From an uncultured Chitinophaga sp. (GTDB lineage Bacteria > Bacteroidota > Bacteroidia > Cytophagales > Cyclobacteriaceae): a stretch of DNA of 57,329 nucleotides. This document shows, in pieces, positions 8,531-17,402 of the stretch (position 1 is its first letter; each line of letters starts with the position of its first letter). The stretch is taken from the NCBI GenBank assembly GCA_902168205.1, contig CABHOK010000013.1:1-57329 (forward strand). Reading direction: 5' to 3'. Under the pieces are notes generated by a model. It saw only the letters and a program-made list of their open reading frames with translations. It had not been told where the DNA came from and did not search any database. The position numbers and the translations under genes were made by a program.

Positions 8531-9607
8531 TTAATCTAAATGTACGTCAACAATCACGTTCATACCTGCACGGAGCAGACTTGCTTTTTCAGGAGCATCG
8601 GTAAGTATAATTTTTACCGGCACTCGCTGCACTACTTTTACAAAGTTACCGGACGCATTATCCGCCGGCAGCAAAGCAAACTTGGCACCGGTAGCAGGCG
8701 ATATAGATTCTACTTTACCTTTGAATGACTCGTGCGGGAAAGCATCTACTTCGATCTCAACTTCCTGACCAGGTTTCATTTTCTCAAGTTGTGTCTCTTT
8801 GAAATTGGCAACAACCCACTTCTGTCTTTCGGTTACCAGCGCGAAGAGTGATTGACCAGCCTGCACATATTGTCCTATCTGCACATTCTTGCGTGATATA
8901 ACTCCTGAAGATGGAGCAACAATGCACGCATACGACAATTGAAGTTTAGCATACTCCAGGTCAGCTTCGCGTTCTTTCACTACGGTTGCCGCCAAGGCTA
9001 TATTTCGGTTGCTCACCGTACTCTGTGCCTGACGTGCGCTTGATTCGCGGAAGCTCGCTTCACGCTGACGTTTCGCTACTTCCAGTTGCTTCAGGGCAGC
9101 ATCGCGGTCTGCTTCAGCCTGCTCATATTGCTGTTGTGTGATGGATTTTGTTTTGATCAGTTCTTCGTAACGCTTAAAGTCCTGCTCTGCTCTGCGCGCT
9201 CTTACTTGTGCGATCTCAACGTTTCCTTCGGAAGCCTGCAATGATGATTTCGAACTCAACACAGTTTCCTGTGATGTAGTATATCCGGCTTTCGTAGATT
9301 CAAGGTTTGCCTTTGCATTTTCAAGGGCAGCTTCAGCCTGCAATACTTTTACGGCGAGGTCGCGATCATCCAGAACAATCAATGTATCACCAGCTTTTAC
9401 AATGGTGTTGTCATCTACCAGCAGGCGCTCTACATAACCTGATACTTTCGGAATGATCGGGCTGATATCGCCTTCCACCTGCGCATCATCGGTTTCTTCG
9501 TGGTGCTGGCCATGTATATACTTCGTAATACCAAACGTTGCACCTGCTATTACTAGGACTCCCAACACAATGGCAAATCGTTTATTTTTATTTGTTTTAG
9601 TTTCCAT
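8531..9607 (-). CDS. HlyD/EmrA-type membrane fusion protein
   Basis: A periplasmic adaptor of 358 residues linking the inner-membrane permease to TolC. A single TM segment (about 10-30) follows a basic cytoplasmic N terminus. A biotinyl-lipoyl-like half domain (VSGYVERLLVDDNTIVKAGDTLIVLDD) follows, then a long alpha-helical hairpin (about 75-215) rich in Glu, Ala and Gln, and the second lipoyl half (IVAPSSGVISRKNVQIGQYVQAGQSLF). A beta-barrel domain ends the protein. This order is typical for EmrA partners of DHA2 permeases. The gene lies 19 bp after the TolC gene and 12 bp before the permease. Confidence 0.94.
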   Translation of the reverse strand: METKTNKNKRFAIVLGVLVIAGATFGITKYIHGQHHEETDDAQVEGDISPIIPKVSGYVERLLVDDNTIVKAGDTLIVLDDRDLAVKVLQAEAALENAKANLESTKAGYTTSQETVLSSKSSLQASEGNVEIAQVRARRAEQDFKRYEELIKTKSITQQQYEQAEADRDAALKQLEVAKRQREASFRESSARQAQSTVSNRNIALAATVVKEREADLEYAKLQLSYACIVAPSSGVISRKNVQIGQYVQAGQSLFALVTERQKWVVANFKETQLEKMKPGQEVEIEVDAFPHESFKGKVESISPATGAKFALLPADNASGNFVKVVQRVPVKIILTDAPEKASLLRAGMNVIVDVHLD

Positions 9608-9626
9608 ACTATATTTTACAATGCTT

Positions 9627-10952
9627 TTATAGAGTTCCTACTGAGTTCTGAAGTTCATAATACGCAATCATGCTCTCGGCACGCGCAGTTGCATAGTTAA
9701 TGCGTGCCTGCAGCAACGCTACATCTGCTTCCAGGTAGTCAGACAAAATGAGTAAACCGTTTTTGTATTTGTTTTGCGAGATCTGGTAATTCTCTTCTGC
9801 CTGGTCGATTGCTTTCTTCGTGATAGCAAGTTTTTCGAGAGACTTCTGGCAGTTCAAATATTTTCCGCGTATATCTACTTTTACCTGGTCAGTAGCGAGC
9901 TGTCGCGAAGCTTCGGCCTGTTCAACGCGCGACCTGGCTTCCTGCATACCGTGCGATGCGTGTAGCGCTCCCGTTATGCTATACTTCAATGACACACCGC
10001 CATTCAAAGCATTGGTAACATTTACTACGTTGGGTATAAAGGCGTTTACATATCCGGCTGTTAACGCTACGGTTGGAAGTCGATTGGCTTTCGCGATTTT
10101 ATATCCTGATTCACCGGCTTTCAGCTGCACGGCTGCCGACTTCAATTCTGTACGATTTTCCAAACCAGTCTGAAGGTATTGGTCCCAGGTGGTAAGTGCA
10201 GCAAGTTCAAACATGCCAACTGTGTCCAACTCAAGCGTTGTTTCTTCCGGCAGTCCTAATAATATAGTAAGATTATACTCAGCAAGTTTCACGCTGTTGT
10301 TAACATCGGTAAGGGCAAGCTCCACATTGTTGGCCTGCAATTCTGCTTTTAGCCGATCGTTACGTGCCAGTAAATTTTGCTCCTCCTGGTTCTTGAATTC
10401 CGTAACGCGTTGCTGTTCCTGCTTCAGATTTTCTTCAATTGTCTTTCGCGTTTCAAGCAACTCATAATATTGATATATAGCCTTCGCTGTGGTAAGCGCT
10501 ACATTGCTGCGTGTAGTCTGTGCATCATACTGGGCAGCCTGCTCCAGGTACTCGTTCATGATTTTGGTATTTTTGGTTTTAAAGCCGTTGAATACCGGCC
10601 ATGAAGCAGACACTTGCAACAAGGCAACATCGTGTATGTTAGACAACGCTGCCAGCGGAGAATCTGAACTGCCTCCATTCCCTGATGCTTCATTCGCCAT
10701 GCTTACCGTTGGTGTATTGAGATGGAGATACGTTCCGCTTACACCCACTTCAGGTATAACTTTATCCTGTGCCTGTTGAACTTTAGCCTGTGCTTCTTTA
10801 ACTTTTGCATTCGACACAATGAGTTGCTTGCTGTTGGCAACTCCCAGGTCGATGGCTTCTTTTACCGTAAGCCTTTTAACAGATTGTGCCTGCAGATGTA
10901 TACCGGCCAGTACGCCTGTTATCACGATGAGAGTACTTATTTTCCTGTACAT
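9627..10952 (-). CDS. TolC family outer membrane efflux protein
   Basis: A trimeric outer-membrane channel component of 441 residues. A signal peptide (residues 1-22, ending LQAQ) is followed by two outer membrane efflux protein repeats dominated by long helices (for example LTVKEAIDLGVANSKQL near 28-44, and AESMIAYYELQNSVG at the C terminus, which is a typical OEP ending). The gene sits second in the tetR operon, 15 bp after tetR, and supplies the exit duct for the downstream HlyD/MFS pair. Confidence 0.93.
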   Translation of the reverse strand: MYRKISTLIVITGVLAGIHLQAQSVKRLTVKEAIDLGVANSKQLIVSNAKVKEAQAKVQQAQDKVIPEVGVSGTYLHLNTPTVSMANEASGNGGSSDSPLAALSNIHDVALLQVSASWPVFNGFKTKNTKIMNEYLEQAAQYDAQTTRSNVALTTAKAIYQYYELLETRKTIEENLKQEQQRVTEFKNQEEQNLLARNDRLKAELQANNVELALTDVNNSVKLAEYNLTILLGLPEETTLELDTVGMFELAALTTWDQYLQTGLENRTELKSAAVQLKAGESGYKIAKANRLPTVALTAGYVNAFIPNVVNVTNALNGGVSLKYSITGALHASHGMQEARSRVEQAEASRQLATDQVKVDIRGKYLNCQKSLEKLAITKKAIDQAEENYQISQNKYKNGLLILSDYLEADVALLQARINYATARAESMIAYYELQNSVGTL

Positions 10953-10967
10953 GTTTATATATAGTTC

Positions 10968-11558
10968 TTATTTAATCAAATAACCCCCGAGCAGATCGAA
11001 CAGGAATTTCTTCACGCGATCCTTATATACTTCTTCGTTTTCACCAGATCGGGTATAACGCTTTTTGAAAACAGAATGTGTTGTCTGGTAGATTACTCCG
11101 AACAGAGCCGCCATTGCCAGGTCTATATCAACTTCTTTTTTGAAAACTTTTTTGCGTTGTCCTTCTTCCAGCAACTTGCGCAGCTCCATACTATTGCGAT
11201 TGAGTATCTTAACGATATTCTCCGTCAACTCAGGTCTCTCCGTTGTAGAGAGCTCACGGTGTATAAACTGATGATACTTGCAATTGGAAAATATTTTATC
11301 AACATACAGATCAATCACCGCCATAAACTTTTCAAGCGGTGCTGCCGATGACTGATTTATATCGTGAAGTTTTAATCGTGTTGTGTCAACGGATTGCTCC
11401 ATGATCGCGAGCAACAGGTTATCCTTGGAGCCAAAATGGTAATTAATCAAGGCAACGTTTACATCAGCCTTCGTTGCTATTTCGCGAACGCTCGTGAGAT
11501 CAAATCCCTTTTCTTCAAAAAGCTCTCGCGCCGCAGAAAGTATTTTTTCGCTTGTCAT
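10968..11558 (-). CDS. TetR/AcrR family repressor of the efflux operon
   Basis: A 196-residue regulator. The N-terminal TetR helix-turn-helix is clear: ILSAARELFEEKGFD, TSVREIATKADVNVALINYHFGSKDNLL. The C-terminal helical domain, the likely ligand pocket, has a CecR/YbiH-like appearance. As first gene of the operon it is probably autoregulated: two perfect palindromes at 11574-11617 start 15 bp upstream of its ATG and cover the -7 element. Binding of an exported compound should release the operator, as is known for TetR-controlled pumps. Confidence 0.94.
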   Translation of the reverse strand: MTSEKILSAARELFEEKGFDLTSVREIATKADVNVALINYHFGSKDNLLLAIMEQSVDTTRLKLHDINQSSAAPLEKFMAVIDLYVDKIFSNCKYHQFIHRELSTTERPELTENIVKILNRNSMELRKLLEEGQRKKVFKKEVDIDLAMAALFGVIYQTTHSVFKKRYTRSGENEEVYKDRVKKFLFDLLGGYLIK

Positions 11559-11572
11559 GACTTTATAACGCG

Positions 11573-11580
11573 CAAAATTA
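11573..11580 (-). promoter_or_regulatory. tetR operon promoter -7 element
   Basis: The minus-strand sequence TAATTTTG matches TAnnTTTG exactly and ends 14 bp before the tetR start codon. The -33 region at 19-20 nt has no TTG. The element lies almost wholly inside the first operator palindrome, so repressor binding would block it. Confidence 0.55.
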
Positions 11581-11617
11581 AACAGTTGTTTAATTTTTAA
11601 ACGAATGTTTAAAAATT
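11574..11617. promoter_or_regulatory. Twin overlapping palindromic operators for TetR
   Basis: Palindrome 1 (11574-11597) has perfect 11-bp arms AAAATTAAACA and TGTTTAATTTT with a 2-bp spacer. Palindrome 2 (11592-11617) has perfect 11-bp arms AATTTTTAAAC and GTTTAAAAATT with a 4-bp spacer. They share 6 bp and their centres are 19 bp apart, close to two helical turns. This suggests side-by-side binding of two repressor dimers. The stretch 11618-11780 shows nothing else recognisable. Confidence 0.75.
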
Positions 11618-11779
11618 ATTTTTTCAGGCTTGTATTTAACAATTTCAATCGGTTGCTGATCTTCCAACCTCTCAATAGCTTATCGCTCGCGGCACGACCG
11701 CATGGACATTCCGGTTGTATTAGATGGAGGCAAAAAACATTAGTCACGCCTACAACAGACTTAAATTTTTAAGGCTGGC

Positions 11780-11822
11780 AAAAAAGAAATGGCCACCCCT
11801 GATTCCGGATCAGAGGTGGACC
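11780..11822 (-). terminator. Intrinsic terminator of the GLPGLI/TonB-receptor unit
   Basis: Stem arms 11793-11803 and 11809-11819 (CCACCCCTGAT / ATCAGAGGTGG, one mismatch) with a 5-nt loop are followed on the minus strand by TTTCTTTTTTG. It lies 35 bp past the receptor stop codon. Confidence 0.75.
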
Positions 11823-11853
11823 ATGAAATTTTGAACTTCGTTATCTATATATC

Positions 11854-14640
11854 TTACGGACGAATCACGCGCATCATACCTCTCGGTGGACGCATGCCCA
11901 TCGGGTTTAACTGTTTATTCAGTGCATAAATAAAGCTCACCATAAAATAACGGCCCAGCGAGTTGGATGTCTGAAGCTGGAAGTAGTTTACATCCGCGGT
12001 TTGTGTTACACCTATATTTTTATCGAGCAGGTTGTTTACTGAAAATCTCAGCTCACCACTCTTCGCTTTCAGGAAGAAACGCGATATGGAAAGATTTACC
12101 AGCGGAATAGATTGCTCATAGTCGTTGGTTTTATTTTCATATACCAGGTATTCAAGCGATGAAGTGAACTGGTAATTTTTCAGGAAGGAGACATTGGCTT
12201 CTGCTGTAAAGGTTTTGTTGAAGTATAGCTGATTGGACTGCTCGCTTACTTCATACTCGGCAGACTGCCTGCTAATATTGGCCCCGAGGCTCGCATCAAA
12301 AAATTCTTTATAGCGATAATCGTAGCGCAATCTTCCCCCGTATGTATTTTGAATCACTCCGCTTTCAACACCTTCCACTACATTCACGCCATTCTGTTTT
12401 GAAACATTTCCAGATATACTGAAGCGACTGCCAATCTTTTGTATCGGGAAACTGAATGTGGCATCACCACTCAATCGTGTTGTACTTGATACGTTTACCG
12501 GTGTCGATACGCGCACCTGCTGCTCGGTATAACTCTGTGCCGTAGTGATAGCATTGCGCGTATAGGTAGCATCTACGAAGGCAAAGAAACTTACAAACTT
12601 ACCAGGCTCGAACGTGGTGAAGTTCAGTCGCGCATTATGCGCATAGGCCGGCCGCAGATCAGGATTACCAACATACCAGTTAAGTTGATCACTGTTATCT
12701 ACAACAGGTTGCAGCTGCTGAATGCTCGGCTCCTGCACGGATGTCTCATAATCAAAGCGCAAGTGTTTGGTTGTTGAGAAATCATAGTTAAAGCGCGCTA
12801 CTGGTAATAGATTCTGATATGATTTGGAGATCTTCTGATCCAGCAGAATTAAGTCACCATCTAAATAAGTTTGTTGCAGACTGCTTCCTACGGTAACATT
12901 GTAATTCTCACGATTCATTCTGAAGTTCAGTCCGGCACGGTGGTACTGATAATCGCTTTTATACTGATTACTCAGCGAAGAATTGAAAACATAATTTTCA
13001 TTTTGAACATCATATACCTTCTTATCAACATCGTTCAGGTTCTGCCGGAATGTATAGTTTGCTTCCAGGTATTTTCTGTTTCCCAGCGGCTCGGTATATG
13101 AGAGTGTTCCGCTGTAACTGACAGTACTTGTTTCCTGTGTATTGGTTTGCAAAACCGTTGTTGTTTCCTGATCGCCCGTATAGTATATATTGGTAGCATC
13201 CTGGTCGCCATCGCGGTCGCTGTCGGTTACACTTAGTTGTGCATTAACGGATAACGTGCGTCCTTTTTTAGAGAATCGATGGCGCCACAGCAGGTTTGTA
13301 TTGAGACTTGCCGATGTACCACTGGCCGAAGATCGACCGGTGCTCTCATTCAGTAAATTATTCTCTGCATCAAAATTCTGACTATCGCTGGTTGTATTCG
13401 ATTCGGTTTCGTTATAGGTAGTGCTCGTAGTGAACTTCAGCGAATTCATCGAGTCCAATTTATGCTCCAATGTTGTATTAACGCGATGATTGGAATTTGT
13501 ATTCAACTGCCGGCTATGCTGATTGAACTGCAGGTTACCCGAAGTCAGGTAGTTGGTTCGCTCGGTCGTCATGTCAATATCATGATCGAGGTGATTATAA
13601 AAATAACTCGCGTTGAGCTCGGTCTTTTTATTAAACTCATTATTGAAGTTTACACCACCGGCATAATTTGTCATTATACCACTGTTGCGTCCACCTATAT
13701 TTACCGGTACACCGGTTGAGTTGTTGGAGTTAAGTTCAACGCGCACAACACCACGTCCGCTCATAAGCTGTTGTGTACCCGCTGTGAAGCTCATATAGTC
13801 GTCCATCGCGAACCCCTGCTCATTGGTATTATTCCCCATACCCAGTACCGAAAGCTGTTGACCTTTTTTGAAGCGGTTGAGATTGAGCTTTGCGGCATAG
13901 CGATCGTCCGTACCAACACCACCTTGCAGATTCCCAAATACACCATTACGTTTTTCCTCTTTTAGTTCGAGATTGATAGTCTTCTCGCGCTGGCCGTCAT
14001 CGATACCTGAAAAAGCAGCCTGATCAGATTTCTTATCAAACACCTGTACCTTGTCAATAGCATCAGCAGGAAGATTGCGCGTGGCCAATTTAGGATCAGT
14101 ACCAAAAAATGTCTTACCATCCACCGTTACGCGTTTTACCTGTTCGCCCTGCGAGCGTATAGTACCATCGTTGTCCACTTCAACACCCGGAAGCTTTTTC
14201 AGCAACTCTTCCACCGTTGCATTCTGATTGGTTTTAAAAGCAAGCGCATTATACTCAATAGTGTCGCGCTTGATCACAACCGGAATCTTTTCAGACTCGA
14301 TCACCACTTCATCCAGTTTTGTTTGTGCGGGTACCATCTTAAGAGCACCCATATTTACTATATCTCCCTCGGCAGGAGCAATGAAAGCTGAATAGGTTTT
14401 ATACCCGACATACGTCACCTTTAACATATAGGAGGCCCGCGCGAGATTGGCTATCTCAAACTTACCGGCAACATCCGTAGCGCCGAAATTTACCAGCGAT
14501 GAATCTTTCGGATTCAACACAATAACCGTAGCACCCGGCAAGCCATGCCACACAGAGTCCACCACCTGTCCCCTCACAGTAATCTTCTGCGCCAGCGCCA
14601 CCTGCGACATAAAAACAAAAAATATTAAAAGTCTTTTCAT
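11854..14640 (-). CDS. Outer membrane receptor with CarboxypepD_reg-like domain and OMP barrel
   Basis: A 928-residue TonB-receptor-like barrel. A signal peptide (1-17) is followed by a carboxypeptidase regulatory-like beta-sandwich (about 20-90), a plug-like domain (about 120-240: EELLKKLPGVEVDNDGTIRSQG, RVTVDGKTFFG, LPADAIDKVQVFDKK) and a long beta-barrel of the OMP_b-brl_3 type. The C-terminal tail after the barrel is unusual in being Met-, Pro- and Arg-rich (MGMRPPRGMMR). The receptor is 74 bp downstream of a GLPGLI gene and shares its orientation, so a two-gene operon is likely. The ligand is not evident. Confidence 0.88.
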   Translation of the reverse strand: MKRLLIFFVFMSQVALAQKITVRGQVVDSVWHGLPGATVIVLNPKDSSLVNFGATDVAGKFEIANLARASYMLKVTYVGYKTYSAFIAPAEGDIVNMGALKMVPAQTKLDEVVIESEKIPVVIKRDTIEYNALAFKTNQNATVEELLKKLPGVEVDNDGTIRSQGEQVKRVTVDGKTFFGTDPKLATRNLPADAIDKVQVFDKKSDQAAFSGIDDGQREKTINLELKEEKRNGVFGNLQGGVGTDDRYAAKLNLNRFKKGQQLSVLGMGNNTNEQGFAMDDYMSFTAGTQQLMSGRGVVRVELNSNNSTGVPVNIGGRNSGIMTNYAGGVNFNNEFNKKTELNASYFYNHLDHDIDMTTERTNYLTSGNLQFNQHSRQLNTNSNHRVNTTLEHKLDSMNSLKFTTSTTYNETESNTTSDSQNFDAENNLLNESTGRSSASGTSASLNTNLLWRHRFSKKGRTLSVNAQLSVTDSDRDGDQDATNIYYTGDQETTTVLQTNTQETSTVSYSGTLSYTEPLGNRKYLEANYTFRQNLNDVDKKVYDVQNENYVFNSSLSNQYKSDYQYHRAGLNFRMNRENYNVTVGSSLQQTYLDGDLILLDQKISKSYQNLLPVARFNYDFSTTKHLRFDYETSVQEPSIQQLQPVVDNSDQLNWYVGNPDLRPAYAHNARLNFTTFEPGKFVSFFAFVDATYTRNAITTAQSYTEQQVRVSTPVNVSSTTRLSGDATFSFPIQKIGSRFSISGNVSKQNGVNVVEGVESGVIQNTYGGRLRYDYRYKEFFDASLGANISRQSAEYEVSEQSNQLYFNKTFTAEANVSFLKNYQFTSSLEYLVYENKTNDYEQSIPLVNLSISRFFLKAKSGELRFSVNNLLDKNIGVTQTADVNYFQLQTSNSLGRYFMVSFIYALNKQLNPMGMRPPRGMMRVIRP

Positions 14641-14714
14641 AAGATATATAAGTCTACAGATCAGGATATAGTATATAATTACAGATACATCAACACCTCA
14701 ACACATGAACACAC

Positions 14715-15455
14715 CTAGTTCCTGATCATCACACCGCCTTCACGTCCCATTCGCTGCATCTGCTCATCCATCATTTTGCGAAATTCCTTTTCGGTGATCT
14801 TTGTACCGCCCGATGGAATTTTAAGTTCGCCTTTCTTCAAAGCACGCGGCTCTACTTTTATGGCTGTGATAACACGTTCACCTTCATTAATATCAACCTG
14901 CACAACAGCACCCGGAAGTGTAGTATATATCTCAGGTCCTAAAAAAGGGCGAAGCTTGTCAGTATACCACGCCACTATTGTTTGCTTGCGCTCTTCATTA
15001 TAGAATGTTGCCTGGCGACAGACATATCCAAGAATTGTTTTTACTTCTGTCCCGAATTTCCACGGGGTAATTTTCACAGAATCTTCAATCAGGTATTTCT
15101 TACCCATGAATTCCTGCTGGGTAACTTTTTTAGAAGAAGCATAATTAAAGTAAACTTCGGCATTTGGTCTTCTGAAACGCATGCGCATGCCACCACCATC
15201 TTCGCCTGCAAAGTCGTCTTCCTCTTCTTCTATTATAGGTTTGTAAAGTGATTCTGTCGCTGTAAAAGAGAGCTGCTCTTTATGAACATCGAACTCGGGC
15301 ATCATCTCCTTCATGCCCTGTCGTTCGGGAGGAAGTCTGCGGTGCATATTTACTTTCACTTCATAAGTAATAATGCCTTCGGAAGTTTGTGCAAAAACAA
15401 AATGTGCTGCTGTAAGGGACACCAGGATGCCCAGAAATATCAGGATACGTTTCAT
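14715..15455 (-). CDS. GLPGLI family secreted protein
   Basis: The GLPGLI family is a Bacteroidota-restricted group of exported proteins, often encoded next to TonB-type receptors; function unknown. The ATG at 15455 places a signal peptide (MKRILIFLGILVSLTAAHFVFAQ) at the N terminus. An ATG at 15473 would add six residues. Family features seen: early EGIITYEVKVNMHR, a central GYVCRQATFYN, AWYTDKLRPFLGPEIYTTLPGAVVQVDI (the GLPG-like segment here reads TLPGAV) and basic C-terminal repeats. An acidic run EEEEDD near residue 74 is followed by a Met/Arg-rich patch. It diverges from the histidine kinase at 15691 over a 235-bp gap. Confidence 0.85.
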   Translation of the reverse strand: MKRILIFLGILVSLTAAHFVFAQTSEGIITYEVKVNMHRRLPPERQGMKEMMPEFDVHKEQLSFTATESLYKPIIEEEEDDFAGEDGGGMRMRFRRPNAEVYFNYASSKKVTQQEFMGKKYLIEDSVKITPWKFGTEVKTILGYVCRQATFYNEERKQTIVAWYTDKLRPFLGPEIYTTLPGAVVQVDINEGERVITAIKVEPRALKKGELKIPSGGTKITEKEFRKMMDEQMQRMGREGGVMIRN

Positions 15456-15540
15456 TGTTGTAGAAATTTTCATGAATTAGTTTCGGGAGTAAATGTACAG
15501 GCAGAGATTAAGGCCAACGGTTAATAGTTCTGAAAGGAAT

Positions 15541-15555
15541 GTTAATTAACGTTAA
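15541..15555. promoter_or_regulatory. Overlapping palindromes GTTAATTAAC/TTAACGTTAA in the divergent promoter region
   Basis: GTTAATTAAC (15541-15550) and TTAACGTTAA (15546-15555) are both perfect palindromes sharing TTAAC. They sit just upstream of the kinase promoter and between divergent genes. A related word, TCGTTAACATC, occurs upstream of the second kinase (around 20140). A response-regulator site is a reasonable guess. Confidence 0.4.
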
Positions 15556-15561
15556 AGATGT

Positions 15562-15591
15562 TTAGCACTGGCAGCGGGAACGTTACCTTTG
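15562..15591 (+). promoter_or_regulatory. Promoter for the sensor kinase at 15691
   Basis: TACCTTTG (15584-15591) is a perfect -7 element, 19 nt after TTA (15562-15564), one mismatch to TTG. The predicted start is near 15598, giving a leader of about 90 nt. Confidence 0.6.
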
Positions 15592-15690
15592 TATCAGGTG
15601 AAAGGCTTAACATTGTTTAGCATAAGCAAATACCGGTTACCCATTTGCTGTGTAGCGATTAAGAGCGGTAAAGCATAGAAGGGACTACAG

Positions 15691-17229
15691 ATGAAGAAAC
15701 GTAAACATATAGGTATACTCCTCCTGATGATCAGCAGTATGATCCTGTTGATCACTTTGCAGGCGTTATGGTTGATAAACTCGTATGAAAAAGCATTCTA
15801 CGATTTAAGGCGCGAAGCAAATGATATATTCCGGAGCACCGTATATACCATGCGTGACTCACTTATTTCCAAAAATATACTTGCGGTTTCGTCAGACTCT
15901 GTCCGTGTTGCAATTCCGGCCATGCCTGCGTCTGTCGTTGCGTACGGTACTACCAAACACGTTGATTCCGCGAAGTGGGAAGATGCTGTTGAAGATTCTA
16001 TGGTGCGCGATGAAAAAGTGCGTATCTATATAACTTCCCAGGATCATGTAGACTCGCTATCGCGTGATATGCTGAAGCCTGTGGTATCGCGCATCCAGAA
16101 TTTTCAGCTGCGCAGTAAGCGGGGTGCGAAAAGTTTTGTAGTCCGGCTCGGTGCCGACACCCTTGATCGCGATAGTCTGAGACATGAGTTTGGCAAAGCT
16201 CTGGCCCATGCTTCGTTCAATCTTCCTTTCGAAATATACCATATCGTTCGCACACCTCCGGCAGATCGGCCAGACTTCTTTCCGGATTTCGCACGTCAGG
16301 AATTCCATAGAGGTAAAGATAACAAGAGTCCTTCACACGATTCGGCCCCTATATTTAGCGATACGCTCCACGTTGAACCGGTGCGTCTCAATCCGCTGCA
16401 TCATTATGCAACGTCACTCACCAATGTACGCGGCACGTTGTTAACTGAAATTACTCCACAGATTTTATTCTCGGTGTTCCTCACGATTATGATACTTATC
16501 GCTTTTCTTACGATGTACCTGAACATGCGCTCACAACAGCGATTGATGGAACTGAAGAATGATTTTATCAGCAACGTTACGCATGAATTGAAAACCCCGG
16601 TAGCAACCGTAAGTGTAGCCTTGGAAGCACTCAAAAATTTTCAGGCAAAGAGCAACCCCAAACTGGCAGCTGAATATTTAGATATAGCGCAAGGTGAATT
16701 AAACCGGCTCACCTTGATGACGGATAAAATCCTACGCACCGCCATCTTCGAGAACCGGGGTGTTGAATTTAAACCCGAACCCATAAACCTGGATGAAACC
16801 GTACAACAGGTAATAGCATCCATGAAGCTGGTATTTGAAAAACGTGGTGCGAGTATTCAGTATATAAAAGAAGGATCGAACTTCGAAATGCAGGGAGGCT
16901 CGATGCACATTACCAATGTAATTTACAATCTGCTTGACAATGCGTTAAAATATAGTCTTAAAAATCCGTTTATACTTGTTACCTTAAAAGGTGTACCCGA
17001 CAAACTAACATTACTCGTGGAAGACCGCGGCATCGGTATACCCAAGGAGTATCACAAAAAAATATTTGAAAAATTCTTTCGCGTACCTACCGGTGATGTA
17101 CACAATGCAAAAGGCCATGGCCTCGGACTTAACTACGTAGCCAGCGTTGTAAAAAGTCATGGAGGAAAAATTGAAGTAGAGAGTGAAACAGGTGTTGGGA
17201 GTGTGTTTCGGATTGAGTGGGGGAGATGA
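15691..17229 (+). CDS. Two-component sensor histidine kinase
   Basis: A membrane histidine kinase of 512 residues. TM1 (about 8-29), a periplasmic sensor region of about 225 residues with no recognised domain, and TM2 (about 256-276) precede a HisKA domain with the phospho-acceptor in SNVTHELKTP (H298). The HATPase_c domain shows an N box (NVIYNLLDNALKYS), G1 (EDRGIGIP), F box (IFEKFFRVPTG) and G2 (GHGLGL). A response regulator gene starts 173 bp downstream. Divergence from the GLPGLI/receptor pair suggests that these envelope genes are its targets, which is inference. Confidence 0.94.
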   Translation: MKKRKHIGILLLMISSMILLITLQALWLINSYEKAFYDLRREANDIFRSTVYTMRDSLISKNILAVSSDSVRVAIPAMPASVVAYGTTKHVDSAKWEDAVEDSMVRDEKVRIYITSQDHVDSLSRDMLKPVVSRIQNFQLRSKRGAKSFVVRLGADTLDRDSLRHEFGKALAHASFNLPFEIYHIVRTPPADRPDFFPDFARQEFHRGKDNKSPSHDSAPIFSDTLHVEPVRLNPLHHYATSLTNVRGTLLTEITPQILFSVFLTIMILIAFLTMYLNMRSQQRLMELKNDFISNVTHELKTPVATVSVALEALKNFQAKSNPKLAAEYLDIAQGELNRLTLMTDKILRTAIFENRGVEFKPEPINLDETVQQVIASMKLVFEKRGASIQYIKEGSNFEMQGGSMHITNVIYNLLDNALKYSLKNPFILVTLKGVPDKLTLLVEDRGIGIPKEYHKKIFEKFFRVPTGDVHNAKGHGLGLNYVASVVKSHGGKIEVESETGVGSVFRIEWGR

Positions 17230-17283
17230 GAAGACGGAAAGTCCGGAAGTCCGAAAGACAGGAAGTCGGGAAGACTGAGAGAA
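17230..17283 (+). repeat. Degenerate 8-bp tandem repeat after the kinase stop codon
   Basis: From the base after the kinase stop the sequence splits into 8-mers such as ACGGAAAG, TCCGGAAG, TCCGAAAG, ACAGGAAG, TCGGGAAG and ACTGAGAG. The strand is purine-rich. It shares a perfect 15-bp inverted match (17236-17250) with the second block at 17350-17391. Confidence 0.7.
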
Positions 17284-17349
17284 TGAACCGAGCTACAACT
17301 AAAAGACACTATATATAGTCCTCCACTAAAAAAGAAAACACAAAAACGT

Positions 17350-17391
17350 TCAGACTTTCATACTTCCGGACTTTCCGACTTCCGGACTCTA
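17350..17391 (-). repeat. Inverted partner block of the 8-bp repeat, before the response regulator
   Basis: The pyrimidine-rich 8-mers CAGACTTT, CATACTTC, CGGACTTT, CCGACTTC and CGGACTCT are the reverse complement of the first block. ACTTCCGGACTTTCC at 17362-17376 pairs perfectly with 17236-17250. The block ends 11 bp before the response regulator start, so the transcript could fold a stem closing a loop of about 110 nt. That loop holds a perfect ACTATATATAGT palindrome (17308-17319). Confidence 0.7.
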
Positions 17392-17402
17392 AAAAAAGAA
17401 CA

